Shown here piece after piece: positions 1-8,541 of a stretch of 64,000 nucleotides of DNA. The notes under the pieces were generated by a model. It was not told where the DNA came from, searched no databases, and was given only the letters and a program-made list of their open reading frames with translations. Source of the DNA: Pontibacter ruber (GTDB taxonomy: Bacteria > Bacteroidota > Bacteroidia > Cytophagales > Hymenobacteraceae); the NCBI RefSeq assembly GCF_023630205.1, contig NZ_JALPRR010000001.1:1364001-1428000 (forward strand), given 5' to 3'. Position 1 is the stretch's first letter, and every line of letters begins with the position of its first letter. The position numbers and the translations under genes were made by a program.

Positions 1-2
1 GG

Positions 3-125
3 ATTGGCTACTCCTACGACATGAGCCTGAACGACATGAAAGATTTTGCCAGCCACGAGGTATCAGTTGGTTTCTACTTCTTTAAGAAGCAGGACGCCCA
101 CATGATGACCCCACGATACTTTTAA
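3..125 (+). CDS. PorP/SprF-family type IX secretion membrane protein, C-terminal end (partial)
   Basis: Only the last 40 codons are inside the window; they read through to a TAA at 123-125. The end contains a beta-strand-rich stretch with the segments IGYSYDMSLND, SHEVSVGFYF and a terminal aromatic residue, which is how outer-membrane PorP/SprF-family proteins of Bacteroidetes end. Members of this family are associated with the type IX secretion system and gliding. The OmpA/PD40 gene begins 17 nt downstream on the same strand, the usual partner arrangement, so the two are probably co-transcribed. The family call rests on a short fragment and on this context. Confidence 0.7.
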   Translation: MGYSYDMSLNDMKDFASHEVSVGFYFFKKQDAHMMTPRYF

Positions 126-142
126 TTTTCCTACGAGTCTAT

Positions 143-2134
143 ATGAGAATAAATTTAACGCTTGCTTTCGTCTTGTGCATTCTCTGTGGTATGCCCGCAA
201 AGGTGCTGGCACAGAAAGATGTAAAGCAGGCAGACAAACTCTTCAACAGCTTTGAGTACAGCCTGGCCCTTGCTGCCTATAAAGATATAGTAGAGCGGGG
301 CGAGCCGAAACTGGAGTATGTGCAGCGCATTGCCGACAGTTACCGCCTGATGAACAACAGCAAAGAAGCTGAGTTCTGGTACGCACAGGTGGTGGCTTTT
401 CCGGAAGCGGAACCTGCCAGCTATTACTTTTATGCCGAAGCTGCCAAGCGCAACGGTAACTACGAGCGCGCCAAATCACTGTTCAGCAAGTATGGCGAGC
501 GCGTACCTGAAAAGCTGGAGGTGGCCACGCTGATGGCAGCTTCCTGCGACACGGCCATGGCCTGGATGAAAGCTCCCAAATCATTTGACATACAAAAAGA
601 GAATACCCTAAACTCCGAAGGGATTGACTTTAGCCCGACAAAGCTGCCCGATGGGATGGTGTTTTCTTCGGACCGGCTGTCAAGTGCAGGCAAAAAGAAG
701 CAACAGACCGATCGCTATAACTGGACGGGCAATGGTTACGTGCAGCTATACTTTGCGCCAAGTGCTTCGGATAGCACCTGGGAAGGGCCCGTGCCTTTGC
801 CTGAAGAAGTGAATACGGCCTTCCACAACGGGCCGGCTAGCTTCCTGGGAAAAGAAAACCTGCTGTTCTTTACCCGCACCAACAGTGTGAGGCGCAAAGG
901 GCAGAAACGTAACACAGACCCAACCAGCTGGTTTAAAGGCGACGAGCGCAGCGATTACATCAACAGGCTGGAGATTTATACTGCCCAAAGAAAAGGAAAT
1001 GAATGGGTGAGCGTTAAACCCTTCCAGCATAACAACCCGGAAAAGTACTCGGTAGGGCACCCAGCCATAACAATCGATGGGCAGACGCTTTATTTTGCTT
1101 CCGATATGCCGGGCGGTTTCGGAGAATCTGACATCTACTACTGCGAGCGACAGGCAGACGGCAGTTGGGGCAAACCTGTAAATGCAGGGGCTAAAATTAA
1201 CACCAGCGGGCGCGAGAGCTTTCCGAGCATTGGCGCTGATGGCAATTTATACTTCTCCTCAGACGGCCTGACAGGTATGGGTGGCCTGGACGTGTTCCGG
1301 GCGCTGGGCGAAAAAGGCAAATGGGCGAAAATAGAAAACCTAAAGTACCCGCTCAACTCCTCGCACGATGACTTTGGTATACACGCCGATAGTACCGGCA
1401 CGAAAGGCTGGCTGTCTTCCAACAGAATGGCTGAGAACGGCTTTGACGACATCCTGCGTTTTGAAGAGGTACGGGTGCCTTGTACGCTGGTGGGCGAAAC
1501 GATAGAGCGCATCACAGTGAAAGGACAAATGCGCCGTAAAGAAGTGCCGGTAGACCAGGTATACCTGCAGCTGTTCGAAGAGAACAATGGGTCGCTGAGG
1601 GAAATTTATTCCGACAGCAAAGGACGCTTCACTTTCCCGATCAAGGCGGGCCTGAACTATACCATACGGGGCAGCAAAAAGGGGTACCTGACCCAGACCG
1701 TAACGCTAACGCCGGAATGTCTTACCAGCATCGACTCGGTACAAGTAGAAATGCTCTTCAACCGCGATACGCCTAACAAGGCGATCGTGCTCGAGAACAT
1801 TTACTATGATCTGGATAAGTTCGATATCAGACCGGACGCCGCCAAGGAGCTGGATAAACTGGTACGTACGCTGAAGGATAACCCGAATATCACTATCGAG
1901 CTGGGTTCGCATACCGACAGCCGCGAAAGCCACCGCTATAACCAAATGTTGTCTGATCTGCGGGCACAATCGGCGGTAACCTACATGGTGGCGCGTGGCA
2001 TCGAAAGAAGCCGCATGAAGGCAAAAGGCTACGGCGAAACGCAGCTGCGGAACAAATGTGCCGATAACGTATCCTGCTCAGAAGAAGAGCACCAGTGGAA
2101 CAGAAGAACAGAATTCAAGATACTGGCGAAATAA
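143..2134 (+). CDS. OmpA-family protein with TPR-like, PD40 propeller and carboxypeptidase-regulatory-like domains
   Basis: A 663-residue envelope protein. Residues 1-24 form a signal peptide ending in VLAQ. Residues about 30-130 look like TPR helices. About 160-440 hold PD40/WD40-like propeller repeats, recognisable by recurring motifs such as DGMVFSSD, DGQTLYFASD and DGNLYFSSD. About 450-540 resemble a carboxypeptidase regulatory-like fold. The C-terminus (about 553-660) is an OmpA peptidoglycan-binding domain beginning NIYYDLDKFDIRPDA, with the expected HTDSR and LSDLRA motifs. This architecture is that of the OmpA-like partner encoded after PorP/SprF genes (PorE-like) and would anchor type IX secretion or gliding components to the cell wall. 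It is followed by a strong bidirectional terminator. Confidence 0.88.
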   Translation: MRINLTLAFVLCILCGMPAKVLAQKDVKQADKLFNSFEYSLALAAYKDIVERGEPKLEYVQRIADSYRLMNNSKEAEFWYAQVVAFPEAEPASYYFYAEAAKRNGNYERAKSLFSKYGERVPEKLEVATLMAASCDTAMAWMKAPKSFDIQKENTLNSEGIDFSPTKLPDGMVFSSDRLSSAGKKKQQTDRYNWTGNGYVQLYFAPSASDSTWEGPVPLPEEVNTAFHNGPASFLGKENLLFFTRTNSVRRKGQKRNTDPTSWFKGDERSDYINRLEIYTAQRKGNEWVSVKPFQHNNPEKYSVGHPAITIDGQTLYFASDMPGGFGESDIYYCERQADGSWGKPVNAGAKINTSGRESFPSIGADGNLYFSSDGLTGMGGLDVFRALGEKGKWAKIENLKYPLNSSHDDFGIHADSTGTKGWLSSNRMAENGFDDILRFEEVRVPCTLVGETIERITVKGQMRRKEVPVDQVYLQLFEENNGSLREIYSDSKGRFTFPIKAGLNYTIRGSKKGYLTQTVTLTPECLTSIDSVQVEMLFNRDTPNKAIVLENIYYDLDKFDIRPDAAKELDKLVRTLKDNPNITIELGSHTDSRESHRYNQMLSDLRAQSAVTYMVARGIERSRMKAKGYGETQLRNKCADNVSCSEEEHQWNRRTEFKILAK

Positions 2135-2154
2135 GCAGGCGAAAGTATAAGTAT

Positions 2155-2195
2155 AAAAAAGCCCCGGCACTGACAAAGGTGCCGGGGCTTTTTGT
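2155..2195. terminator. Bidirectional terminator between OmpA-like gene and 3-hydroxybutyrate dehydrogenase
   Basis: A perfect 10-bp stem (GCCCCGGCAC / GTGCCGGGGC, 2161-2170 and 2179-2188) has an A-run on its left and a T-run on its right, so it can end both converging transcripts. AAGTATA copies lie on both sides, two to the left (2142-2155) and one inverted to the right (about 2209-2215). Confidence 0.9.
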
Positions 2196-2214
2196 TTGGG
2201 TGGAGTCTTTATAC

Positions 2215-2982
2215 TTACTGCGCCGACCAGCCTCCGTCGATGGGCAGTAGCGCGCCGGTAAGCTGGCTGGCTGCCTCAGAGGCAAGGTGCAGGGCGAGCC
2301 CGGCAATTGCCTGCACTTCTACAAACTGCTTCACGGGCTGTTTCTTTAGCATTACCTTTTCGATCACCTCGGCCTCCGACATCTGGTGCACCCGTGCCTG
2401 GTCTGCTATCTGGGCTTCTACCAGCGGCGTTCGTACATAGCCCGGGCAAATGGCGTTGCAGGTAATCCCGTAAGGGGCGCCTTCCAGTGCCAGCACTTTG
2501 GTGATTCCGGCCACGCCGTGTTTTGCTGCTACATAAGCCACTTTATACTCTGAAGCGCGCAGTGCATGCGCCGAAGCAATGTTGATGATACGGCCAAAGC
2601 CACGGGCCTTCATGCCCGACCATACAGCTTTTGCCGAATGAAACGTAGCCGACATGTTGATGGCAATAATGGCATCCCAGCGGTCTTCCGGAAACTCTTC
2701 CACCGGAGACACATGCTGTATGCCGGCGTTATTCACCAACACATCTACCTGCCCAAGCTCCCGTTCTGCCTGCTGTACCATTCGTTTTATTTGCTCCGGT
2801 TGCTGCAGGTTAGCCGGAGAGAAAACAGCGCGCACACCGTACTCCCTGGCTATTTCCTGCGTGATTTCTTCCCCGTTTTTTTCCAGCCCGTTCAGCAGGA
2901 GGTTGTAGCCCTGCGAGGCAAATTTTGTCGCTATACCTAGGCCAATGCCGCTCGTGCCACCTGTTATGATCGCGTTTTTCAT
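2215..2982 (-). CDS. bdhA: D-3-hydroxybutyrate dehydrogenase (short-chain dehydrogenase/reductase)
   Basis: A 255-residue classical SDR enzyme that would oxidise 3-hydroxybutyrate to acetoacetate with NAD in the cytoplasm. The cofactor motif TGGTSGIG sits at residues 7-14, NNAG at 84-87, the catalytic Ser at 137 and the YxxxK pair at Tyr150/Lys154. Beyond the general SDR motifs it carries the blocks typical of 3-hydroxybutyrate dehydrogenases: IQHVSPVEEFPEDRWD, YVAAKHGVAG, NAICPGYVRTPLVE and a C-terminal DGGWSAQ. It lies 127 nt downstream of the TonB-dependent receptor on the same strand with a terminator-like hairpin between them, so it may have its own promoter or be reached by read-through. 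Context suggests the enzyme uses hydroxybutyrate taken up by the upstream genes. Confidence 0.9.
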   Translation of the reverse strand: MKNAIITGGTSGIGLGIATKFASQGYNLLLNGLEKNGEEITQEIAREYGVRAVFSPANLQQPEQIKRMVQQAERELGQVDVLVNNAGIQHVSPVEEFPEDRWDAIIAINMSATFHSAKAVWSGMKARGFGRIINIASAHALRASEYKVAYVAAKHGVAGITKVLALEGAPYGITCNAICPGYVRTPLVEAQIADQARVHQMSEAEVIEKVMLKKQPVKQFVEVQAIAGLALHLASEAASQLTGALLPIDGGWSAQ

Positions 2983-3055
2983 CGTTTACTGATTTTAAAG
3001 TATAAAAAGGGAAATCTTCGGAACCCATACTTTGTATCTGCTAAAGTGCAGGCGC

Positions 3056-3090
3056 CTAAAAAAGCCAAAGCGCCCTTTGGAGGCGCTCTG
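3056..3090 (-). terminator. Terminator after the TonB-dependent receptor gene
   Basis: On the minus strand AGCGCC and GGCGCT pair (3082-3087 and 3069-3074) around a short loop, followed by a run of T (A-run at 3057-3063 on the plus strand). It lies directly downstream of the receptor stop codon at 3110. Confidence 0.7.
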
Positions 3091-3109
3091 GAAACAACAC
3101 TAATCTAAC

Positions 3110-5602
3110 CTAATTACCTGTATTCGTATTTTTAGAAAAACCTGGTAAGTTAACCTTCAACTCAACAGAGTATAACCGGCCGATAAAAGGAGATGCTACA
3201 AACTCTCTTACTTTGCTATCGAACACGTTCGTTACCTGTGCAGATGTTGTCAGGTACTTGTTTATGCGATAGCCTGCGCTCACATCAAAATTGGTGAAGC
3301 CACCCAGCGGACCATAATTCCATGTTCTGCCGAAACGGGCGTTTTCTTTCAGGCCCAGCGCTTCGTCTGCTTTGGCAGCCACGTTTATGCCGGAGAAGAA
3401 ATCAAACTCCTGTACCCAGCGGCCGAACACAGAGCCGAAGAACTTGCCCTGGCTATAGTTGGCAGCCAGGCTGAAACGGTTAGCCGGTGCGTTAATAGAC
3501 AAATCCAGCTGGTTCACTTTGCCGTCTTTGTTGCCATCGTTGCCCAAGTCATCTTTGTCGATCTCGTAGCCGAAGTAAGAGTAGTTGGCTACAAAGTTCA
3601 GCGCTTTGGTAGGCGCGAATGTCAATCCGAAGTCAGCGCCATAGGTATCTACCTCACCGAAATTAACATACGTGAGCACCAGCGCTGCGCCAGCCTCCGG
3701 CGTTCCCGGTACTACCTCAGACATTGGCGTGCTGCCTCTGTGCGTAACCGTACGGCCTTGTGTGGCGATGTTGATAGCCGGGCTCAGGAAGTTCTTCGAC
3801 TTGTTGTAGTAGGCATTGGCATCGAAGAATAACTTATCACTCAACTTGCCTTTGTAACCTGTTTCTAAGGTGTTGATAGACTCTACTGTCAGCTTGTCTA
3901 TTTTGGTGCCATCGCTCAACGTATACCCTTCGCCGTTTCCGATCAAGAGGCCACCAAACAGGTAGCCTTCCAGGTTAAGGATAGTTGGCGCTGCAATACC
4001 TTTGCCATAGGTCAGGCGTACCGAGTGATCGTTCTGTGACCATACCAGTGCTGCCTTTGGAATGAAGTTGAAGCCGTACAGTTCGTGGTTATCGGCACGG
4101 CCTGCGGCCAGTACTTTGAAACCACCTCCAAGTTGCTTTTCTATCTGGGTATAAAAGCCCAGTTGGTCTACCTCTATTGCACCTTTCTGGTCGAAAAGGT
4201 AGGTGTTACGGCTGTTGGCAATATCGCGCTGGTACTGGCTGCCAAGTATAATATCAAAGCCCCCGAAGTTGTTGTTGTACTGCACTTCGCCGTTTATGCG
4301 ACGGGAGTCATCTCTGAATACGGCACCACGAGGTAAGGCTCTGCCTGCAGTTGGCGAAGTGCCGAACCACTGTTCTGTGTAAGATCTTGCGCGTGCTTCC
4401 TCATCGCTGAATCCTGCATTTTTAAAGCTCAGGTAGTTCTGGGTTCGCTGGTTGATAGCGTAGGTTTCATCTGTCTTACTCCAGGTGTGATATACCTGCG
4501 CAAATACCCGTGGAGACACGTAGCGGGCATGCAGGTAATGCACCTGCCAGTCTTTTATCTGGTTTCGGCCGGCATTGGTTTGTGCCAGGTTGTTGGAGTT
4601 GCTGCCTCCGTAGGATAGTATAATGTCAGAGGCGTTATTCAGGCTATAGTATACAGCTGCTTCCCCTCGCAGGGAATTAAACTTTCTGTCCAGGTCAATT
4701 TCTGTTGCTCGCTGCGTGGCACCAAAATACACGGTATCGTCATAGGCGAAGTCAAGTCCTTTGGTATACTCGCCGGTAACTTTAAAAGCCACCTTCGGGC
4801 TCAGCACCATGGCGTGTCTTAATCTGGTTGAAAATACCTGCTGGTTACCAGCACCAACTGCCAGGGTAGTGCCTTCGGAGCGACGGGGATCTTTGGTTAT
4901 GGTATTTACAAGGCCGTTGTGTGCGTTAGGTCCATAAAGCGCCGCAGCCGGGCCTAATACTACTTCTATGCGCTCAATGTCTTCTTTTACAACAGTGCTC
5001 AGTGGGCCCAGAGGCAAGCCCGTGGCAATAAGCGTAGACAAACGGGCGTCGTTCATCTGAAGGTTTTTAGGGTTAAAGGCACTGTTCATCCCTCTCACGT
5101 TGACACCTGTTCCCAACACCCCGGTACGGATGAACTCAACTCCTTTCTGCCGGGCAAGCAGCTCCCCTACGTTAAAAGACGGCAGCTCATCAATTTCCCG
5201 GGAGGAGATCAGGCTGATGGTAGCGGGCGCTTCGGTTAGTTTCTCCGGTCTGCGCGAAGCCGATACCACGACTTCCTGACCCAGCATATTTGCTACCGAC
5301 ATGGAAACAGTGCCAACGTCTGTAGTACCGCCTTCGGTCACGGCTACGGACTGGTTCGGGAAGCTGTACCCTACAAAAGAGATGCGTAGGTTATAAGTGC
5401 CAACCGGGACATCCGTAATATTAAATTCACCGGCTGAGTTGGTTGTGGCGCCTTTTGAGGTGCCTTCCAGCACCACCGTAGCACCCATCAGGGGTTCTCC
5501 GGTGTCGGCCCCGAGCACTCTGCCTCTGACACCGCCACTCTGGGCCAATGCCACCTGCGCCACTGAAAAAAGCGCGAGCAGGAGTAAGTAAATTTTTTTC
5601 AT
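3110..5602 (-). CDS. TonB-dependent outer-membrane receptor with CarboxypepD_reg-like N-domain
   Basis: An 830-residue outer-membrane active transporter. Residues 1-20 are a signal peptide ending ALAQ. Residues about 22-110 form the carboxypeptidase-regulatory-like beta-sandwich common in Bacteroidetes receptors (GGVRGRVLGADTGEPL, FVGYSFPNQSV). The plug domain (about 115-235) contains a TonB-box-like stretch and the RIEVVLGPAAALYGPNA motif; the remainder is the 22-strand barrel ending in an aromatic-rich strand. Its length is normal for the family. The start is 30 nt after the stop of the upstream periplasmic hydrolase, implying one operon with hydrolase and symporter. No SusD partner is nearby, so it is not a standard SusCD pair. 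The substrate is not visible in the sequence; neighbours suggest a hydroxybutyrate-type ester or oligomer. It contains no AAGTATA word by my count. Confidence 0.9.
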   Translation of the reverse strand: MKKIYLLLLALFSVAQVALAQSGGVRGRVLGADTGEPLMGATVVLEGTSKGATTNSAGEFNITDVPVGTYNLRISFVGYSFPNQSVAVTEGGTTDVGTVSMSVANMLGQEVVVSASRRPEKLTEAPATISLISSREIDELPSFNVGELLARQKGVEFIRTGVLGTGVNVRGMNSAFNPKNLQMNDARLSTLIATGLPLGPLSTVVKEDIERIEVVLGPAAALYGPNAHNGLVNTITKDPRRSEGTTLAVGAGNQQVFSTRLRHAMVLSPKVAFKVTGEYTKGLDFAYDDTVYFGATQRATEIDLDRKFNSLRGEAAVYYSLNNASDIILSYGGSNSNNLAQTNAGRNQIKDWQVHYLHARYVSPRVFAQVYHTWSKTDETYAINQRTQNYLSFKNAGFSDEEARARSYTEQWFGTSPTAGRALPRGAVFRDDSRRINGEVQYNNNFGGFDIILGSQYQRDIANSRNTYLFDQKGAIEVDQLGFYTQIEKQLGGGFKVLAAGRADNHELYGFNFIPKAALVWSQNDHSVRLTYGKGIAAPTILNLEGYLFGGLLIGNGEGYTLSDGTKIDKLTVESINTLETGYKGKLSDKLFFDANAYYNKSKNFLSPAINIATQGRTVTHRGSTPMSEVVPGTPEAGAALVLTYVNFGEVDTYGADFGLTFAPTKALNFVANYSYFGYEIDKDDLGNDGNKDGKVNQLDLSINAPANRFSLAANYSQGKFFGSVFGRWVQEFDFFSGINVAAKADEALGLKENARFGRTWNYGPLGGFTNFDVSAGYRINKYLTTSAQVTNVFDSKVREFVASPFIGRLYSVELKVNLPGFSKNTNTGN

Positions 5603-5632
5603 GGTTAGTAAGGTTAAGGTTAGATGTATAAA

Positions 5633-6634
5633 TTATTTTGATTTGTTACTATTGCCGGACTGCTGTTGCTGCTTCAGAAAACTCAGCACTTCTTTGTTAA
5701 ATGTTTCCGGTTGCTCGTACTGCACAAAGTGACCCGCCGCCGGCACCATTACCAGTTGGCTGTTGGGGATGCGGTCGCGGCCGCTTTCGGCCACCGCCTG
5801 TGTAGTCAGGCCAGGGTTCAGGTAGCGGTTCGGAATGAGGGCGTCGTGCTCGCCGAAAACGATGAGTGTAGGTGCCTGCACCTGCGGCAGCTGTTCATAC
5901 ACCGGCTCGTCTACCATCGCTGCCACGCTGCCTGCCACAGCCGCACTATAAGCTCCGAACTGCTTCGACTCCGCCATCTTCAGCCTGTCGGCAATCATAA
6001 ACTGCGCATCGGCTGGCATCTGGTAGAAGTTGATTTTGATGTTGGCTGCTACCTGTTCCGGTGTGGTTTTCTGCACGCTTTCCGGCGTTACGGTTGCTTT
6101 AAAAAGTTGCTTCTGCTGTTCGGTAAAGGTCTCAAAACCAGCGGGCGCAGCCAGTATCAGTTTCTTCACGCGCTGCGGTTCTTTCATGGCAGCCGTCAGG
6201 GCGATCTGCGCGCCCATGGAGTGGCCGGCAAGTATGGCCTGCTTCAGTTTCAGTTTATCCATCAGCGCGAGTACAGCCGTGGCATAAGCGTCCATGCCCG
6301 GCTGCACGCCTTCTTTTGCTGACTTGCCATAGCCAGGCAGGTCGAGGGCAATGCAGCGGTAGCTCTTGCTCAGGTCTTCAATGTTCTTGTCCCAGGCTGG
6401 CAGGTAGCTGCCCAGCCCATGTATGAAAATGATTGTTTCGGGTCCTTTCCCTTCATCGACGTAAGTAATGCTGGTTCCATCTGCCAGCATCACCTTTTTG
6501 GTAGTGTATTTATACTTCAGCCCTTCGAAAACAGGATCAGCAGCGGGTGCTTTTTTAGCTGTCTGGCACTGCGCGTTAAGGCACAACAGGCAGAGGAAGG
6601 CCAGCAGCAGGTTATTTCTTAAACTCGCTCTCAT
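5633..6634 (-). CDS. Exported alpha/beta-hydrolase
   Basis: A 333-residue hydrolase with a signal peptide (residues 1-23, hydrophobic LLLAFLCLLCLNAQC), so probably periplasmic. The oxyanion HG lies at residues 72-73, the nucleophile elbow GHSMG places the Ser at 139, the acid is Asp264 (FGEHD) and the base His302 (AAGHF): a complete catalytic triad. It overlaps the upstream symporter gene by 23 bp and precedes the TonB-dependent receptor by 30 nt, so the three genes are very likely one transcript. An esterase or lactonase acting on an imported compound is expected; a role in cleaving hydroxybutyrate esters is inferred only from the dehydrogenase next door. Confidence 0.85.
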   Translation of the reverse strand: MRASLRNNLLLAFLCLLCLNAQCQTAKKAPAADPVFEGLKYKYTTKKVMLADGTSITYVDEGKGPETIIFIHGLGSYLPAWDKNIEDLSKSYRCIALDLPGYGKSAKEGVQPGMDAYATAVLALMDKLKLKQAILAGHSMGAQIALTAAMKEPQRVKKLILAAPAGFETFTEQQKQLFKATVTPESVQKTTPEQVAANIKINFYQMPADAQFMIADRLKMAESKQFGAYSAAVAGSVAAMVDEPVYEQLPQVQAPTLIVFGEHDALIPNRYLNPGLTTQAVAESGRDRIPNSQLVMVPAAGHFVQYEQPETFNKEVLSFLKQQQQSGNSNKSK

Positions 6635-8165
6635 AAGTTGGTTCTGTTAAAGCTGTAGCACGAGCAGCCTCCGCTTTGTCAGCAGCCGGCCGGAAAACAA
6701 AGTATAAAATGAGACCCACGGCCACAGAGGCAAGTATGGCCAGTGCTGCTGCGATGCCCGGGTTGCGGACTGGCGCCTGCATGTAAGTGGTAAGGCCGCC
6801 ATAGTATACACCAAAGTGCACGATTACAGAAGTAAGAGAAGCAGCGACCGGCGCAATGAGCGGTACGCGGTGCAGGAACATGCCGAACAGCACTGGCACA
6901 AAGGCAGCCGAAAAGTAAGCGTACACCCCGTTCTGCGCAAAGATGCCCACACTCAGGTTCGGGTTTTGCAACTGATCAAACGTGAGCCAGATAGAAACCG
7001 CCGCCAGTACCACAATCACCAGGCGGTTAATTACCACTTCCTGTGCGGCCATTTTACCTCCCAGCATCGGGCGCAGAATATCTGATGTGATGGTAACAGA
7101 AACAGACTGAATCAGGCCTTCCAGGGTGGAGAGGCCTGCGGAGATCAGACCGACCACCACCAGCAGTCCCACAAATACCGGGAACTCCTGCACCACGTAC
7201 GCCGACATAATTCCGTCTACCGGCAGTGGCTGCCCGTTCACGGTCAGGTCCGGGAAAGAGAGGCGGGCGTATAAGCCGGCAAAAACGACCAGGAAAAACA
7301 AGCCCTGCACCAGCAGGCCCACCAGCAGGTATAAATTAACATCCTTTTCATTTTTGAGCAGGAGCGATTTGGTGATGATGTGCGGCTGGCAAACGATGGC
7401 AATCCCGATGATCACCTGGCAGAAAATAATTTCAAAATTATCGCGGAATAGGAAGCTCTGTGGGTTAACCGGAGCCACCAGCAGCGGATCGATCGCCTCC
7501 AGTTTATCAAGAAAGCCATGTACGCCGTTACTGAAATGTTCGTAGCCGGAGCCTAAAAGTATAAAAGCTACTATCAGCATAATGGCAGCCTGTATCATGT
7601 TGGTATACACCATGGAGTTGGCACCCCCGAACATCATGTAGCCGAACACAAACACCACAATGCCCACGCACACGTGCAGTTCATTCAGGTTCAGTACGCT
7701 GGCCAGCACTTTGGTCAGGCCTACACAGATCAGCACGATAAAAGTGATCAGCAGCAGCGAGAGGAAAGCGAAGAACATGGCATAGCCACGGCTCTTGTAT
7801 ACCAGACCCATCCACTGGGCCATGGTTTGCGCCTTTACGGCAGTACCCATTTTGCGGAAGCCTTTGGTAAGTACCACCAGCGATACAAGTGCCGCCAGCG
7901 GCAAAGCCAGTGCCATCGAGATAACGCCACTAACGCCATACAGTGCCACAAAGCCGGGGTTGATGATAAAAGTAGCAGCGCTCGTCATGGAAGCGGCCAG
8001 GGCCAGCCCCACTGCCACCGGCGAGAACGCAACGCTGCCCAGCGCATAATCAGAGATGGAATGGATACGCAGCGCGCCCCGCACCACAAAAAACAGGATG
8101 ACACCTGCGTAGGCCAGTACGATTACCCAACCAGCTGTCACAAGTTCTGAGGAGGCCATATTCAT
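6612..8165 (-). CDS. Sodium:solute symporter (SSS family)
   Basis: A 517-residue inner-membrane transporter with about 13 hydrophobic segments, the usual length and layout of the SSS/PutP family. Recognisable family blocks include the first helices with SDYALGSVAFSPVAVGLALAASMTSAATF, where the small-residue and Ser/Thr pattern forms the sodium site region, and GLISAGLSTLEGLIQSVSVTITSDI in the middle. It would import a small organic anion or similar solute with sodium. It is the first gene of the symporter-hydrolase-receptor operon; two possible ATG codons lie at 8165 and 8159. The 374-nt region upstream holds the promoter and several repeats. The substrate cannot be read from the sequence. 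Confidence 0.88.
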   Translation of the reverse strand: MNMASSELVTAGWVIVLAYAGVILFFVVRGALRIHSISDYALGSVAFSPVAVGLALAASMTSAATFIINPGFVALYGVSGVISMALALPLAALVSLVVLTKGFRKMGTAVKAQTMAQWMGLVYKSRGYAMFFAFLSLLLITFIVLICVGLTKVLASVLNLNELHVCVGIVVFVFGYMMFGGANSMVYTNMIQAAIMLIVAFILLGSGYEHFSNGVHGFLDKLEAIDPLLVAPVNPQSFLFRDNFEIIFCQVIIGIAIVCQPHIITKSLLLKNEKDVNLYLLVGLLVQGLFFLVVFAGLYARLSFPDLTVNGQPLPVDGIMSAYVVQEFPVFVGLLVVVGLISAGLSTLEGLIQSVSVTITSDILRPMLGGKMAAQEVVINRLVIVVLAAVSIWLTFDQLQNPNLSVGIFAQNGVYAYFSAAFVPVLFGMFLHRVPLIAPVAASLTSVIVHFGVYYGGLTTYMQAPVRNPGIAAALAILASVAVGLILYFVFRPAADKAEAARATALTEPTYESEFKK

Positions 8166-8539
8166 AGGGAATGGTATTATAGGTGAAGGAATGTTGTATT
8201 AATGTAGGGAATAATAAACATTACCGAAAGCCTATACTTGCCAACTCAGGAATATTTGAGGTGAAATCGGAAGTGCAGCAGGTGAGATTTGAAATAGGTG
8301 AGTGAGTGCTTCTTAATTTTGGATGAGCGATTGAGGGAATGGGTGAATTGTTGATTGTCTGCATCAGGATTTACAGGATGAGTGCAGGATCAACAGGATT
8401 AGGATCAAAGCCCAATTTTATACTTCAGCGGCCATTGTGCTTGCTGGTGATAACACGCAGCAAGGGCAAAAGAACCTGGAGAATATTTAGCTCCACAATG
8501 TTCTAACTTTTTAACCTTCTAACTCTTTCCCTCTCTAAC
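8166..8539. other. Intergenic region with repeats upstream of the symporter
   Basis: No convincing gene. The part near 8166-8260 is AT-rich and must hold the symporter promoter. A degenerate repeat of the AGGATTTACAGGAT type runs 8363-8405, and a copy of the REP-like repeat described separately runs from 8418 to the response-regulator stop codon at 8540. Confidence 0.7.
8363..8405 (+). repeat. Degenerate AGGATTNACAGGAT repeat
   Basis: Four imperfect copies of an AGGAT-centred unit in 43 nt (TCAGGATTTACAGGATGAG then GCAGGATCAACAGGATTAGG). A degraded relative occurs at 51850-51892. Similar low-complexity units are seen between genes in other Bacteroidetes; no function is visible. Confidence 0.6.
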
Positions 8540-8541
8540 TC
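8418..8541 (+). repeat. REP-like intergenic repeat, copy A
   Basis: The order is TATACTTCAGCG, GCCATTGTG, an imperfect hairpin TTGCTGGTG-ATA-ACACGCAGCAA (8441-8463), then a CTAAC-rich pyrimidine tract reaching the stop codon of the LytTR gene at 8540. The same order recurs at 16603-16733 and, inverted, at 20400-20500. Confidence 0.75.
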
